A stretch of DNA of 64,000 bases, from contig CP108521.1 in assembly GCA_035999765.1 (NCBI GenBank), forward strand, positions 2,852,001 to 2,916,000, given 5' to 3'. The stretch comes from Streptomyces sp. NBC_01231 (lineage in GTDB: Bacteria > Actinomycetota > Actinomycetes > Streptomycetales > Streptomycetaceae). The notes beneath the pieces were generated by a model. The model ran no database searches, was not told the DNA's origin, and worked only from the letters and a program-made list of their open reading frames with translations. Below, one piece after another: positions 51,915 to 60,513 of the stretch (the stretch's first letter is position 1; the number at the start of each line of letters is the position of its first letter). The position numbers and the translations under genes are program-made.

Positions 51915-52580
51915 ATGGATGCCGTACGGGTCGCATTGCTGCGCGAGGTGCTCGCGGGGACCGAGTGGTTGGGGGCCACGCGGCGGTTCGCGGGGGCGCT
52001 GCGCGGGTCCGTGGTGTCGCACGGTGGGGGGCTGCTGCTGGTGGGCGGCCCGGAGTACGAGCCGTGGCATCTCGCGGCCCATCTGGTCGACGAGGCGGCG
52101 TGGTCGGGAACGCCGGAGCTGGCTCCGACTCTCGTACGCCATGACGCGCGTCCCTCGGATCCCGCCCATCTGGCGGTCGGGCCCGGGAGGCTGGCCGCGG
52201 CACGGCGCGGCGAGACGCTGCTCGTGGTGTCCCCGACGGAGCCGGCGGCGTCGCTGCTGGAAGGGGTGCACGACGCTCGCCGGGCCGGGGCGACGGTGCT
52301 GGCGCTGGGCGGGGGCGCGGGCTGCGGGGGCGAGGGGCGCGGTGCGGGCGCGGGCGGCGGGGGCGAGGGTCGCGGTGCGGGCGAGTTGGCGGCGATGGCG
52401 CACGAGGTGCTGGCCGTGCCGGACGGCGCGGAGCTGGACCTGGACACCGTGCAGCATCTGGTGAGCGCGGCGGCCGGGGAGAACGCGGTGCCGTCTCCCG
52501 CACGGGGGCGCCGGCGTTTCCGGGACCGGTTGTCCCGGCTGGCGGACGAACTGACGGCACCGCCTCCGGCCCGTTGGTGA
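51915..52580 (+). CDS. Hypothetical protein with SIS-like fold features
   Basis: A 221-residue protein. The central part (GETLLVVSPTEPAASLLEGV, HDARRAGATVLALGGGAG) looks like a sugar-isomerase (SIS) or Rossmann-type beta-alpha unit, and WHLAAHLVDEAAW is an aromatic-rich helix. A low-complexity insert of GGGxGxGRGAG repeats (about 136-155) interrupts it. The C-terminus is basic (RGRRRFRDRLSRLADEL). I do not recognise a specific family; members exist widely in Streptomyces by my recollection. No ribosome binding site is seen before the ATG at 51915, so it may be leaderless. Confidence 0.75.
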   Translation: MDAVRVALLREVLAGTEWLGATRRFAGALRGSVVSHGGGLLLVGGPEYEPWHLAAHLVDEAAWSGTPELAPTLVRHDARPSDPAHLAVGPGRLAAARRGETLLVVSPTEPAASLLEGVHDARRAGATVLALGGGAGCGGEGRGAGAGGGGEGRGAGELAAMAHEVLAVPDGAELDLDTVQHLVSAAAGENAVPSPARGRRRFRDRLSRLADELTAPPPARW

Positions 52581-52683
52581 CCCGTGCCCGCCGCCCCGAA
52601 CGGGGGCCGGGCGAGCTGCCCCGAACGGAGGCCGGGCGAAAAGCAGTTGCCCGTCGGTGACGCGCGTTCGACGATGGCCCGTC

Positions 52684-54015
52684 GTGACCGATGACTCCCC
52701 CACGCCTCCCGTTCCCGTCGACGCCCCGCCCTCCGGGCTCCGCGCCCTCCTCCCCGATCTCGCTCCCTGGCGGGCGTCCGTCGACTTCCGGCGGCTGTGG
52801 TTCTCGGGGCTGATCTCCAACTTCGGGACGTTCCTGACGTTCGTCGCGCTTCCTGTGCAGCTGAAGGAGCTGACCGGGTCGGCCGCGGCGGTGGGGGCGA
52901 TCGGAGCGGTGGAGCTGGTGCCGCTGGTGGTGTTCGGGCTGTACGGCGGGGCTCTCGCGGACGCCTTGGACAAGCGGAAGCTGATCGTGTGGACGGAGGC
53001 CGGGCAGGGTCTGCTCTCCGCCGTCCTGCTGCTGAACGCCCTGATGCCGGTGCCCGCCGTCTGGCCGCTGTATGTCGTCGCCGCGCTGTCCTCCGCCCTG
53101 TTCTCCGTGCAGCGGCCCGCGCTCGACTCGCTGTGGCCGCGGATCGTGGCCCATGACCACATGCCGGCGGCGGCCTCGCTGAACTCGCTGCGCTGGACGG
53201 TCGGCGGGGTCGCGGGCCCGGCGGTGGCGGGTGTGGTCGTCGCGTACGCGGGCCTCGGCTGGGCGTACGCGGCGGACGTCGCCACCTTCGTCGTCTCGGT
53301 GCTCCTGGTCGTGCGCATCGCCGCCTCCCCCGCCTCCCACGAGGCCGCGAAGCCCTCGCTCCGGGCGATCGCCGAGGGTGCCCGCTACGCGTGGCGCCGC
53401 AAGGAGCTGCTCGGCACCTATGCCGTCGACCTCGCGGCGATGTTCCTGGCGATGCCGCTCGCCGTGCTGCCGTTCCTCGCGGACGAGTTGGACGCCGAGT
53501 GGTCGCTCGGCCTGATGTACTCCTCGGTCCCGGCCGGGGCGATGCTGGTGAGCCTGACCAGCGGCTGGACCTCACGGATCCAGCGGCACGGGCGGATGGT
53601 GGTGCTGTCGGCCGCGCTGTGGGGCCTGGCGATCGCGGGCGCCGGGCTGGTCGGCAACGTATGGCTGGTGCTGCTGTTCCTGACCCTCGCCGGCGGCTGC
53701 GACATGGTCAGCGGCATCTTCCGCGCGGCCATGTGGAACCAGACGATCCCGGACGAGCTACGCGGCCGGCTCGCCGGGATCGAGCTGCTGTCCTACTCGG
53801 TGGGGCCGACGCTCGGCCAGGTGCGGACCGGTGGTTTCGCGGCCTGGCTGGGGGTGCGGGCGTCGGTCTGGTCGGGCGGGCTGCTGTGTGTGGGCGCGGT
53901 CGGGCTGCTGGCCCTGTGCCTGCCGAAGCTGATGACGTACGACGTGCGGACGAACGAGCACGCGGTGCGGCTGCGTGAACAGCGTGCGGCAGCCGCACCG
54001 GCCGAGGCGGCGTAG
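52684..54015 (+). CDS. MFS transporter, EntS/MFS_3 type
   Basis: A 443-residue, 12-helix transporter. It opens FRRLWFSGLISNFGTFLTFV and ALPVQLKELTGSAAAVGAIG, followed by GLYGGALADALDKRKLIVWT between helices 2 and 3. Later come SLNSLRWTVGGVAGPAVAGV and DELRGRLAGIELLSYSVGPT. These are hallmarks of the enterobactin-exporter-like group, which exports siderophores or drugs. Start is GTG 52684, without an obvious ribosome binding site. An iron importer lies 2 kb downstream, but no siderophore genes are near, so the substrate is open. Confidence 0.9.
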   Translation: MTDDSPTPPVPVDAPPSGLRALLPDLAPWRASVDFRRLWFSGLISNFGTFLTFVALPVQLKELTGSAAAVGAIGAVELVPLVVFGLYGGALADALDKRKLIVWTEAGQGLLSAVLLLNALMPVPAVWPLYVVAALSSALFSVQRPALDSLWPRIVAHDHMPAAASLNSLRWTVGGVAGPAVAGVVVAYAGLGWAYAADVATFVVSVLLVVRIAASPASHEAAKPSLRAIAEGARYAWRRKELLGTYAVDLAAMFLAMPLAVLPFLADELDAEWSLGLMYSSVPAGAMLVSLTSGWTSRIQRHGRMVVLSAALWGLAIAGAGLVGNVWLVLLFLTLAGGCDMVSGIFRAAMWNQTIPDELRGRLAGIELLSYSVGPTLGQVRTGGFAAWLGVRASVWSGGLLCVGAVGLLALCLPKLMTYDVRTNEHAVRLREQRAAAAPAEAA

Positions 54016-54023
54016 CCGATGGG

Positions 54024-54254
54024 TCAGTCGTCGTCCCGGTCCGCCGCCGGGGCGTCGTGCCACTTGGGGTCGTTCTCCCACTCGAGGTTGCGCTCGCGGG
54101 CCGTCGCCATCGCGTGCTCGGCCTCCTTGCGGGTGGCGTACGGCCCGAAGCGGTCCTTGGCCGGGCACTCCGGCCCCTCCTCGACCTTCTGGTGCTCCAG
54201 GCAGTAGTACCACTCGCCCGGCTTTCCGCCCGTGCGCTTCTTGAACAGGGCCAT
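54024..54254 (-). CDS. Small conserved-type soluble protein
   Basis: A 76-residue protein: [40 protein letters not shown], then an alpha-helix ([20 protein letters not shown]) and an acidic tail. Two Cys and a His (CLEH-x8-C) could bind zinc but no known ribbon motif is complete; [12 protein letters not shown] resembles SPOR-like repeats. AAAGGAG is well placed before the ATG at 54254. It diverges from map across 58 bp and is convergent with the MFS gene. Confidence 0.8.
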   Translation of the reverse strand: MALFKKRTGGKPGEWYYCLEHQKVEEGPECPAKDRFGPYATRKEAEHAMATARERNLEWENDPKWHDAPAADRDDD

Positions 54255-54299
54255 GACCGGCTCCTTTCGCCACGGACATGGTGCCCCACGTCCGCTGGT

Positions 54300-54305
54300 T
54301 AGACT
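54300..54305 (+). promoter_or_regulatory. -10 element of a leaderless map transcript
   Basis: TAGACT ends 7 nt before the map ATG (54313), placing the transcription start at the start codon itself. No Shine-Dalgarno is present, in line with leaderless translation. Confidence 0.6.
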
Positions 54306-54312
54306 CGCTGGC

Positions 54313-55170
54313 ATGTCTGGCCAGTCGCTGCTCGTACCAGGGGAGCTGTCTCCCACCCGTTCCGTACCCGGAAACATCCGCCGGCCCGAGTACGTCGGCA
54401 AGCCGGCGCCGACGCCGTACACCGGACCGGAGGTGCAGACGCCCGAGACGGTCGAGGCGATGCGCCTGGCGGGCCGGATCGCGGCGCGGGCCATGGCGGA
54501 GGCCGCGAAGCTGATCGCGCCGGGTGTCACCACCGACGAGCTGGACAGGGTGGCGCACGCGTACATGTGCGACCACGGCGCCTATCCCTCCACGCTGGGC
54601 TACCGCGGCTTCCCGAAGTCCCTGTGCACCAGCGTCAACGAGGTGATCTGCCACGGGATCCCGGACTCGACAGTGCTGCGGGACGGCGACATCGTCAACC
54701 TGGACGTGACCGCGTACATCGGCGGAGTGCACGGCGACAACAACGCCACGTATCTGGTGGGGGATGTCGACGAGGAGAGCCGACTCCTGGTGGAGCGGAC
54801 CCGGGAGTCCCTCGACCGGGCGATCAAGGCGGTCCGGCCGGGCCGGCAGATCAACATCATCGGCCGGGTCATCGAGTCGTATGCGAAGCGGTTCGGGTAC
54901 GGCGTGGTCCGGGACTTCACCGGACACGGGATCAACTCGTCGTTCCACTCGGGCCTGATCATCCCGCACTACGACAGTCCGCACGCGACGACCGTCATCC
55001 GCCCCGGGATGACCTTCACGATCGAGCCGATGCTCACGCTCGGGACGCACGAGTACGACATGTGGGACGACGGCTGGACGGTCGTGACGAAGGACCGCCG
55101 GCGGACGGCCCAGTTCGAGCACACGCTGGTGGTGACGGAGTCGGGGGCGGAGATCCTCACACTGCCGTAG
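54313..55170 (+). CDS. map: Methionine aminopeptidase type I
   Basis: Removes the initiator methionine from nascent proteins. The 285-residue enzyme has an N-terminal extension of about 45 residues ([40 protein letters not shown]) seen in actinobacterial MetAP1c. The five metal ligands are recognisable: [20 protein letters not shown] (two Asp), [11 protein letters not shown] (His), FTIEPMLT (Glu) and [10 protein letters not shown] (Glu). It lacks a zinc-finger domain. Streptomyces often carry several map genes, so this one may not be the only copy. Confidence 0.95.
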   Translation: MSGQSLLVPGELSPTRSVPGNIRRPEYVGKPAPTPYTGPEVQTPETVEAMRLAGRIAARAMAEAAKLIAPGVTTDELDRVAHAYMCDHGAYPSTLGYRGFPKSLCTSVNEVICHGIPDSTVLRDGDIVNLDVTAYIGGVHGDNNATYLVGDVDEESRLLVERTRESLDRAIKAVRPGRQINIIGRVIESYAKRFGYGVVRDFTGHGINSSFHSGLIIPHYDSPHATTVIRPGMTFTIEPMLTLGTHEYDMWDDGWTVVTKDRRRTAQFEHTLVVTESGAEILTLP

Positions 55171-55267
55171 CCCTGCCGTAGTCCTGCCCGTAGCCCTGCC
55201 ACAGCCGTCCGGCTGCCCGCCCGAGCACTGTCCCGGTCCGCTGTCACCGTCCCGCTCGCCGTCCCGG

Positions 55268-55912
55268 TCACCGCTCCAGGAACACGCGACCGCCGACCTC
55301 CACCCAGCCGCCGGGCTCCGGGGCGGTGAGGATCTGCGAGCCGGCGCCCTGCGTGATGTTCAGGGCGCGGCCCAGCCGGTCGGTGAGGAGCAGGGCCGCC
55401 GCACCGGTCGCCTCGTCCTCGTCGATGCCGTCGTCGCGGCCGGGGAAGGCACGGGCGCGGACCCGGCCGGCGGACTCGTCCTCCCAGGCCCAGGCGTAGA
55501 TCCACTCCCCCGGCGGCGGGACGGTCAGGTCGTCGACCTCGGCGGCCGTGGCGTACTGGCGCAGGGTGCGCGGCGGGGCCCACTCGGCCCGCGCCTCGAT
55601 CCAGCTGAACTCGCCGTCCAGGCGGGTGCCCACGACTCCGGCCGGGGTGACCAGTTCGGGCACGTCGAGCAGCCAGGCCAGGCCGACACAGGGGTGGCCG
55701 GCGAACGGCAGGCGCAGGGTCGGTGTGTAGATGTCGATGACCCCGCGCTCGGGGTCGTCCACGAACACGGTCTCGCTGAACCCGAGTTTCCCGGCGAACT
55801 CCTGCCGCTCGGCCGGGTCGGGCAGGACGGAGCCCTCGCGGACGACGCCTAGTTCGTTGCCGTATCCGCCGTTCGCTCCGCAGAAGACGCGGAGCACGTC
55901 GTAGTCAGTCAC
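55268..55912 (-). CDS. PhzF-family epimerase/isomerase-like protein, short
   Basis: A 214-residue PhzF-like protein with DVLRVFCGANGGYGNELGVV, GFSETVFV (the catalytic Glu of the family), PTLRLPFAGHPCVGLAWLL and DEDEATGAAALLLTDRLGR. Typical PhzF proteins are 260-300 residues in two similar halves, so this is a compact form with a shortened second half. PhzF isomerises a phenazine precursor; homologues without phenazine genes are of unknown function, and no phenazine genes are here. The GTG start at 55912 gives VTDYDVLRVFC. Confidence 0.85.
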   Translation of the reverse strand: MTDYDVLRVFCGANGGYGNELGVVREGSVLPDPAERQEFAGKLGFSETVFVDDPERGVIDIYTPTLRLPFAGHPCVGLAWLLDVPELVTPAGVVGTRLDGEFSWIEARAEWAPPRTLRQYATAAEVDDLTVPPPGEWIYAWAWEDESAGRVRARAFPGRDDGIDEDEATGAAALLLTDRLGRALNITQGAGSQILTAPEPGGWVEVGGRVFLER

Positions 55913-56028
55913 GCGGAAAATTGTGCCCGGAGCGACGGACCCGCACCGACCACTCGTCCATGACCAGCGGGTTGAGGTGGTGCGGCACCCGCGCACGGGA
56001 GCGTTTCCGGTGCCGCCGAGGCGGAATC

Positions 56029-56067
56029 TTTGAATCTCCTTTGACCTGCCTTTGACGTCTGTTTTGA
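56029..56067. promoter_or_regulatory. 11-bp-phased TTTGA direct repeats
   Basis: TTTGA occurs at 56029, 56040, 56051 and 56063, i.e. 11, 11 and 12 bp apart. Heptamers with 4-bp spacers on one DNA face are the form of SARP and PhoP/AfsR operators. It lies in the 312-bp PhzF/efeO intergenic region, which holds no gene. Confidence 0.5.
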
Positions 56068-56155
56068 GCCTCCGTGATCAAGTCGTGCCCATACAGCGTC
56101 TATGAGAGCTGAATCACGGCACATGGGGGTATCACACAGGTAAGGCTCGGATAAG

Positions 56156-56174
56156 TTAGGTGAGCCTCACCAAT
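56156..56174 (+). promoter_or_regulatory. Iron box (DmdR1/IdeR-type) of the efe operon
   Basis: TTAGGTGAGCCTCACCAAT resembles the 19-bp consensus TTAGGTTAGGCTAACCTAA. A weaker half-match (AGGTAAGGCTCGGATAA) adjoins it at about 56138-56154. It lies about 50 bp before efeO and should mediate iron-dependent repression. Confidence 0.8.
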
Positions 56175-56224
56175 CCTTGTGAGCCCCGTCACGTGATTTT
56201 TCAGCCAGACACCGGGAGCCCGAA

Positions 56225-57367
56225 ATGCGCGCCGCCAGACTCTCCGTCGTCACCGCCACCGCCGCCGTGGCGGCTCTGACAGCCGTCACGGGGTGCACCG
56301 AGAAGGGCAGTTCCGACAGCAGCGGTGAGCGCGTGATCAACGTGACCGCCACCGACGACAAGTGCGAGATCTCCAAGAAGGAGTTCCCGGCCGGACACGT
56401 CGAACTCGCCATCGAGAACAAGGGCTCCAAGGTCACCGAGGTCTACGTCCTCTTCCCGGACGACCGGATCGTCACCGAGCGGGAGAACATCGGCCCCGGC
56501 ACCAAGCAGAAGGTCACCGCCGAGGTGAAGGCCGGCGACTACCGGATCGCCTGCAAGCCCGGCATGAAGGGCGACGGCATCCGCCACGACGTCAAGGCCA
56601 CCGGCGGCAAGGTCGCCAAGCGCGACCCCCGCCTGGACAAGGCCGTCGCCGCCTACCGCACCTACGCGCAGGAACAGGCCGACGAGACGCTGCCCAAGGC
56701 CGAGGCGTTCGCCAAGGCGGTCAAGGACGGCGACATGGAGGCCGCGAAGAAGGCCTACGCGCCCTCCCGGATCGGCTGGGAGCGCACCGAGCCGGTCGCG
56801 GAGTCCTTCGGCGACATCGACCCGAAGGTCGACGTCCGCGCGGACGGCCTGGAGGACGGCCAGAAGTGGACCGGCTGGCACCGGCTGGAGAAGGCCCTCT
56901 GGCAGGACAAGAAGATCGGCGCCGCCGAGAAGAGCCTCGCCGACCAGCTCATCACCGACCTGACGGACTGGCAGAAGCGGGTCGGGAAGGCCGACATCAC
57001 CCCGACCTCGATGGCCAACGGCGCCAAGGAACTCCTCGACGAGGTCGCCACCGGCAAGGTCACCGGCGAGGAGGAGCGCTACTCGCACACCGACCTCGTC
57101 GACTTCAAGGCCAACGTCGAGGGCGCCGAGAAGTCGTACGAGCTGCTGAAGCCGGTCGCCAAGGAGAACGACGCGACGCTGGTCACCGAGCTGGACAAGC
57201 AGTTCGCCGCGCTGAACACGCTGCTGGACAAGTACCGCGCCAATCCCTCGTCCTACGACTTCGTCTCGTACGACAAGGTCGGCGAGGCGGACCGCAAGAA
57301 GCTGTCGGACGGGGTGAACGCGCTCGCCGAGCCGCTGTCCAAGCTCGCCGCCGCCGTCGCGAAGTAG
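56225..57367 (+). CDS. efeO: Iron uptake system lipoprotein EfeO
   Basis: Extracytoplasmic iron-binding component of the EfeUOB importer. The 380-residue protein has a lipoprotein signal (MRAARLSVVTATAAVAAL, lipobox TAVTGC), an N-terminal cupredoxin-like domain (about 38-135, with DDKCEISKKEFPAG, VYVLFPDDRIV and IACKPGMKG) and a C-terminal EfeO/M75 peptidase-like domain. The latter carries the metal-binding HxxE (GWHRLEKALW), which together with YAPSRIGWERTEP is diagnostic. It is the first gene of an operon behind an iron box; efeB follows after 42 nt. Confidence 0.95.
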   Translation: MRAARLSVVTATAAVAALTAVTGCTEKGSSDSSGERVINVTATDDKCEISKKEFPAGHVELAIENKGSKVTEVYVLFPDDRIVTERENIGPGTKQKVTAEVKAGDYRIACKPGMKGDGIRHDVKATGGKVAKRDPRLDKAVAAYRTYAQEQADETLPKAEAFAKAVKDGDMEAAKKAYAPSRIGWERTEPVAESFGDIDPKVDVRADGLEDGQKWTGWHRLEKALWQDKKIGAAEKSLADQLITDLTDWQKRVGKADITPTSMANGAKELLDEVATGKVTGEEERYSHTDLVDFKANVEGAEKSYELLKPVAKENDATLVTELDKQFAALNTLLDKYRANPSSYDFVSYDKVGEADRKKLSDGVNALAEPLSKLAAAVAK

Positions 57368-57409
57368 GGAAGCAGGGAAGCAGGAACAGTGGAAGCAGGG
57401 GACGACGTC

Positions 57410-58672
57410 ATGACGGACGACACCCAGGACACCGCCGCGCCTTCCCGGCGCGCCCTGATCGGCTGGGGCGGTGCCGGGCTCGCGCTCGGCGCCGCCGCGG
57501 CCGGCGGCGCGGTGGCGATGACACGCACCGGCGAGTCCACCGACGACGCGGCCCCGGCCGGCGCCGAGACGGGCGCCGCGGTCGCCTTCCACGGCGCCCA
57601 CCAGGCCGGCATCGCCACGCCGGTGCAGGACCGGCTGCACTTCGCCGCGTTCGACGTGACCACCGACGACCGCGCCGAGTTCGTCCAGATGCTGAAGGAC
57701 TGGACCGAGGCCGCGCGGAGGATGACCGGCGGGCAGGCGGTCGGCGAGGGCGCGTACGGCGGGCTCGCCGAGGCTCCGCCGGACGACACCGGGGAGGCGC
57801 TGGGGCTGAAGCCGTCGCGGCTGACCCTGACGATCGGCTTCGGGCCCGGCCTGTTCGACCGGTTCGACCTCGGGGACCGACGGCCCGAGGCCCTGGTCGA
57901 CCTGCCCCAGTTCGCCGGCGACAACCTCGACAAGAACCGCAGCGGCGGCGACCTGTGCGTCCAGGCCTGCGCGGACGACCCGCAGGTCGCCGTGCACGCG
58001 ATCCGCAACCTGGCCAGGATCGGCTTCGGCAAGGTCGTCATCCGCTGGTCGCAGCTCGGCTTCGGCAAGACGTCCTCGACCACGCCGGACGCGCAGACCC
58101 CGCGCAACCTGATGGGCTTCAAGGACGGCACCCGCAACATCGCGGGCACGGAGACCGACCGGCTGAAGAAGTTCGTGTGGGCGGACTCCGCCGACGGCTC
58201 CGAGTGGATGAGCGGCGGCTCCTACCTGGTCGCCCGCCGTATCCGGATGCACATCGAGACCTGGGACCGCACCTCGCTCCAGGAGCAGGAGGACATCTTC
58301 GGCCGCGACAAGGGCGAGGGTGCCCCGGTCGGCAAGGCGAAGGAGCGCGACAAGCCGTTCCTGAAGGCGATGAAGCCCGACGCGCACGTCCGGCTCGCCC
58401 ACCCCGACTCCAACCACGGGGCGACGCTGCTGCGCCGCGGCTACTCCTTCACCGACGGCACCGACGGTCTGGGGCGGCTGGAGGCGGGCCTGTTCTTCCT
58501 CGCCTACCAGCGGGACGTGCGCGAGGGATTCATCCGCGTGCAGCGCAACCTCGCGACCGACGCGCTCAACGAGTACATCCAGCACGTGGGTTCGGCGGTC
58601 TTCGCCGTCCCGCCGGGCGTCCGCGACAAGGACGACTGGTGGGGCCGGACGCTGTTCTCGAAGGAGGCGTAG
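57410..58672 (+). CDS. efeB: Deferrochelatase/DyP-type peroxidase EfeB
   Basis: A 420-residue Tat-exported heme enzyme of the EfeUOB system that oxidises ferrous iron or removes iron from heme. The twin-arginine signal is SRRALIGWGGAGLALGAAAA. The DyP signatures are NLMGFKDGTRN (catalytic Asp), the heme-ligand His region with YLVARRIRMHIETWDR, and LRRGYSFTDG. AGGGGA precedes the ATG at 57410 with 7-nt spacing; a GTG seven codons upstream is less likely. It lies between efeO and efeU, a common actinobacterial order. Confidence 0.95.
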   Translation: MTDDTQDTAAPSRRALIGWGGAGLALGAAAAGGAVAMTRTGESTDDAAPAGAETGAAVAFHGAHQAGIATPVQDRLHFAAFDVTTDDRAEFVQMLKDWTEAARRMTGGQAVGEGAYGGLAEAPPDDTGEALGLKPSRLTLTIGFGPGLFDRFDLGDRRPEALVDLPQFAGDNLDKNRSGGDLCVQACADDPQVAVHAIRNLARIGFGKVVIRWSQLGFGKTSSTTPDAQTPRNLMGFKDGTRNIAGTETDRLKKFVWADSADGSEWMSGGSYLVARRIRMHIETWDRTSLQEQEDIFGRDKGEGAPVGKAKERDKPFLKAMKPDAHVRLAHPDSNHGATLLRRGYSFTDGTDGLGRLEAGLFFLAYQRDVREGFIRVQRNLATDALNEYIQHVGSAVFAVPPGVRDKDDWWGRTLFSKEA

Positions 58673-58675
58673 CCC

Positions 58676-59548
58676 GTGTTCTCCAACTATCTGATCGGTC
58701 TGCGCGAGGGGTTGGAGGCCAGCCTCGTCGTCTGCATCCTCATCGCGTACCTGGTGAAGACGGACCGCAGGGAGGCGCTGAAGCCGGTGTGGGCCGGCGT
58801 CGCCATCGCCGTGCTCATCGCCCTGGGCTTCGGCTGCGTCCTCGAATTCGGCTCGCAGGAGCTGACGTTCGAGGCGCAGGAGGCGCTCGGCGGCTCCCTG
58901 TCGATCGTCGCGGTCGGTCTGGTGACGTGGATGGTGTTCTGGATGCGGCGCACCGCCCGGCACCTGAAGTCGGAGCTGCACGGCAAGCTGGACGCGGCTC
59001 TCGCGATGGGCACCGGCGCGCTGGTGGCCACGGCGTTCCTCGCGGTCGGCCGGGAGGGGCTGGAGACGGCCCTGTTCGTGTGGACGTCCGTCCACGCGGC
59101 CGGCGACGGCACCCCGCGTCCGCTGATCGGCGCGGCGCTGGGCCTGGCGACGGCCGTCCTGCTGGGCTGGCTGTTCTACCGCGGGGCGCTGCGGATCAAC
59201 CTCGCGAAGTTCTTCACCTGGACGGGCGGCATGCTCGTCGTCGTGGCCGCGGGCGTGCTGGCGTACGGCGTCCACGACCTCCAGGAGGCCGACTGGATCG
59301 CGGGCCTGACGGACAAGGCCTTCGACATCAGTGACACCATCCCTCCGGACAGTTGGTACGGCACGCTCCTGAAGGGTGTCTTCAACTTCCAGCCCGACCC
59401 GACGGTCCTCCAGGTCACGGTGTGGCTGCTGTACCTGGTCCCGACGCTCGCGCTGTTCCTCCTCCCGGTAGGGTTCGCCTCCGGGAAGGGGAAGGTGAAG
59501 GAACCTGATGAGCAGGGATCGCGGCCCTCTAAGGCTCCGCAGGCTTGA
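58676..59548 (+). CDS. efeU: Iron permease EfeU (FTR1 family)
   Basis: A 290-residue, seven-helix permease with the two REGLE iron-channel motifs, LREGLEASLVVCI in helix 1 and VGREGLETALFVW in helix 4. It starts at a GTG 3 nt after the efeB stop, with AAGGAGG lying within the end of efeB, so the genes are coupled. The C-terminal tail is charged (GKGKVKEPDEQGSRPSKAPQ). Together with EfeO and EfeB it makes a complete ferrous/ferric iron importer; unlike the frameshifted E. coli K-12 efeU this one is intact. Confidence 0.95.
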   Translation: MFSNYLIGLREGLEASLVVCILIAYLVKTDRREALKPVWAGVAIAVLIALGFGCVLEFGSQELTFEAQEALGGSLSIVAVGLVTWMVFWMRRTARHLKSELHGKLDAALAMGTGALVATAFLAVGREGLETALFVWTSVHAAGDGTPRPLIGAALGLATAVLLGWLFYRGALRINLAKFFTWTGGMLVVVAAGVLAYGVHDLQEADWIAGLTDKAFDISDTIPPDSWYGTLLKGVFNFQPDPTVLQVTVWLLYLVPTLALFLLPVGFASGKGKVKEPDEQGSRPSKAPQA

Positions 59549-60500
59549 CCGGAGCGCACTGATAGCGGCCTCACTGACCGCTTTGTCGTTGACAGCGAGC
59601 GGCTGTGTGGTGGTCCACGGGGAACGGGAGGTACTACCCGCGTCCACCCGGGCGGAGGCCGCCAAGGCTCTCCGGCAGTTCACTACCGCGTACAACGCGG
59701 CCGACAAGGCGTACGACAGTTCGCTGGACGCCGACCATGTCACCGGCGCCCTCTCCGACATCGACAAGGCCCGGTTGAAGGCCGGCGCGGTGAACAACCC
59801 AAACGGCAACCCGACGCACACGGCACTGAAGCTGTCGGACGCGAAGTTCACGATTCCGAAGAAGGCGGGTTGGCCACGCTGGTTCGTCGCGGACGCGGCC
59901 GGCAACAAGGGCGGCACCGCGCGATGGCTGATCGTGTTCACCCGGGGCGGCCTGGACGAACCATGGCAGGCGGCCTATCTGACGCTGGTCGCGCCGGACC
60001 AGGTGCCCAAGTTCAAGAAGGACGCGGACGGCTGGGCCGAGCCGGTGCCCGTGAACTCGGCCGAACTCGCCGTCGCGCCCGGCGACTTGAGCAAGGACTA
60101 CACGACCTATCTGAAGAACGGCGGGAAGTCCTTCGCGGCCGGTCCGCACACCGACCAGTGGCGTGCGCAGCGCAAGAAGAGCTCCAATCGGCCCGGCCTC
60201 GCCACCCAGTACATCGACGAGCCGCTGGCCAGTGGCGACTACGCCCCGCTCGCGCTGCGCACGGCCGACGGCGGGTCGCTGGTGTTCTTCGCCACGCACC
60301 ACTACGAGAAGCAGACGGCTGCCCCGAACTCGTCGGTGCCCGACCCGGGTCAGGATGTGCTGGCCCTGACGACCGGTGAGATCAAGCAGTCACTCACCAT
60401 GGAGTTCGTCTCCAACGAGGTGGCTCTCGACCCGGCGAAGGGCTCGAAGGTGAACCTGCTGGGGCGGATCCAGGGTCTGACCTCGGCGCAGGGGTCGTAG
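59508..60500 (+). CDS. Lipoprotein of unknown function
   Basis: A 330-residue lipoprotein with basic N-terminus (MSRDRGPLRLRRLDRS), hydrophobic core and lipobox LTASGC. The mature part (STRAEAAKALRQFTTAYNAA, then LKAGAVNNPNGNPTHTALKL and PRWFVADAA, RWLIVFTRGG) matches a Streptomyces lipoprotein type I have no name for. It overlaps the end of efeU by 41 nt with GAAGGA as ribosome binding site, so it is probably cotranscribed with the iron importer. A link to iron uptake is only inferred from that. Confidence 0.85.
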   Translation: MSRDRGPLRLRRLDRSALIAASLTALSLTASGCVVVHGEREVLPASTRAEAAKALRQFTTAYNAADKAYDSSLDADHVTGALSDIDKARLKAGAVNNPNGNPTHTALKLSDAKFTIPKKAGWPRWFVADAAGNKGGTARWLIVFTRGGLDEPWQAAYLTLVAPDQVPKFKKDADGWAEPVPVNSAELAVAPGDLSKDYTTYLKNGGKSFAAGPHTDQWRAQRKKSSNRPGLATQYIDEPLASGDYAPLALRTADGGSLVFFATHHYEKQTAAPNSSVPDPGQDVLALTTGEIKQSLTMEFVSNEVALDPAKGSKVNLLGRIQGLTSAQGS

Positions 60501-60513
60501 CGGATCCGTCGGC

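Noticed and set aside
56201..59941. 1200-codon open frame antisense to the efe operon
   Set aside because: It spans three intact, recognisable genes on the other strand and has no motifs of its own.
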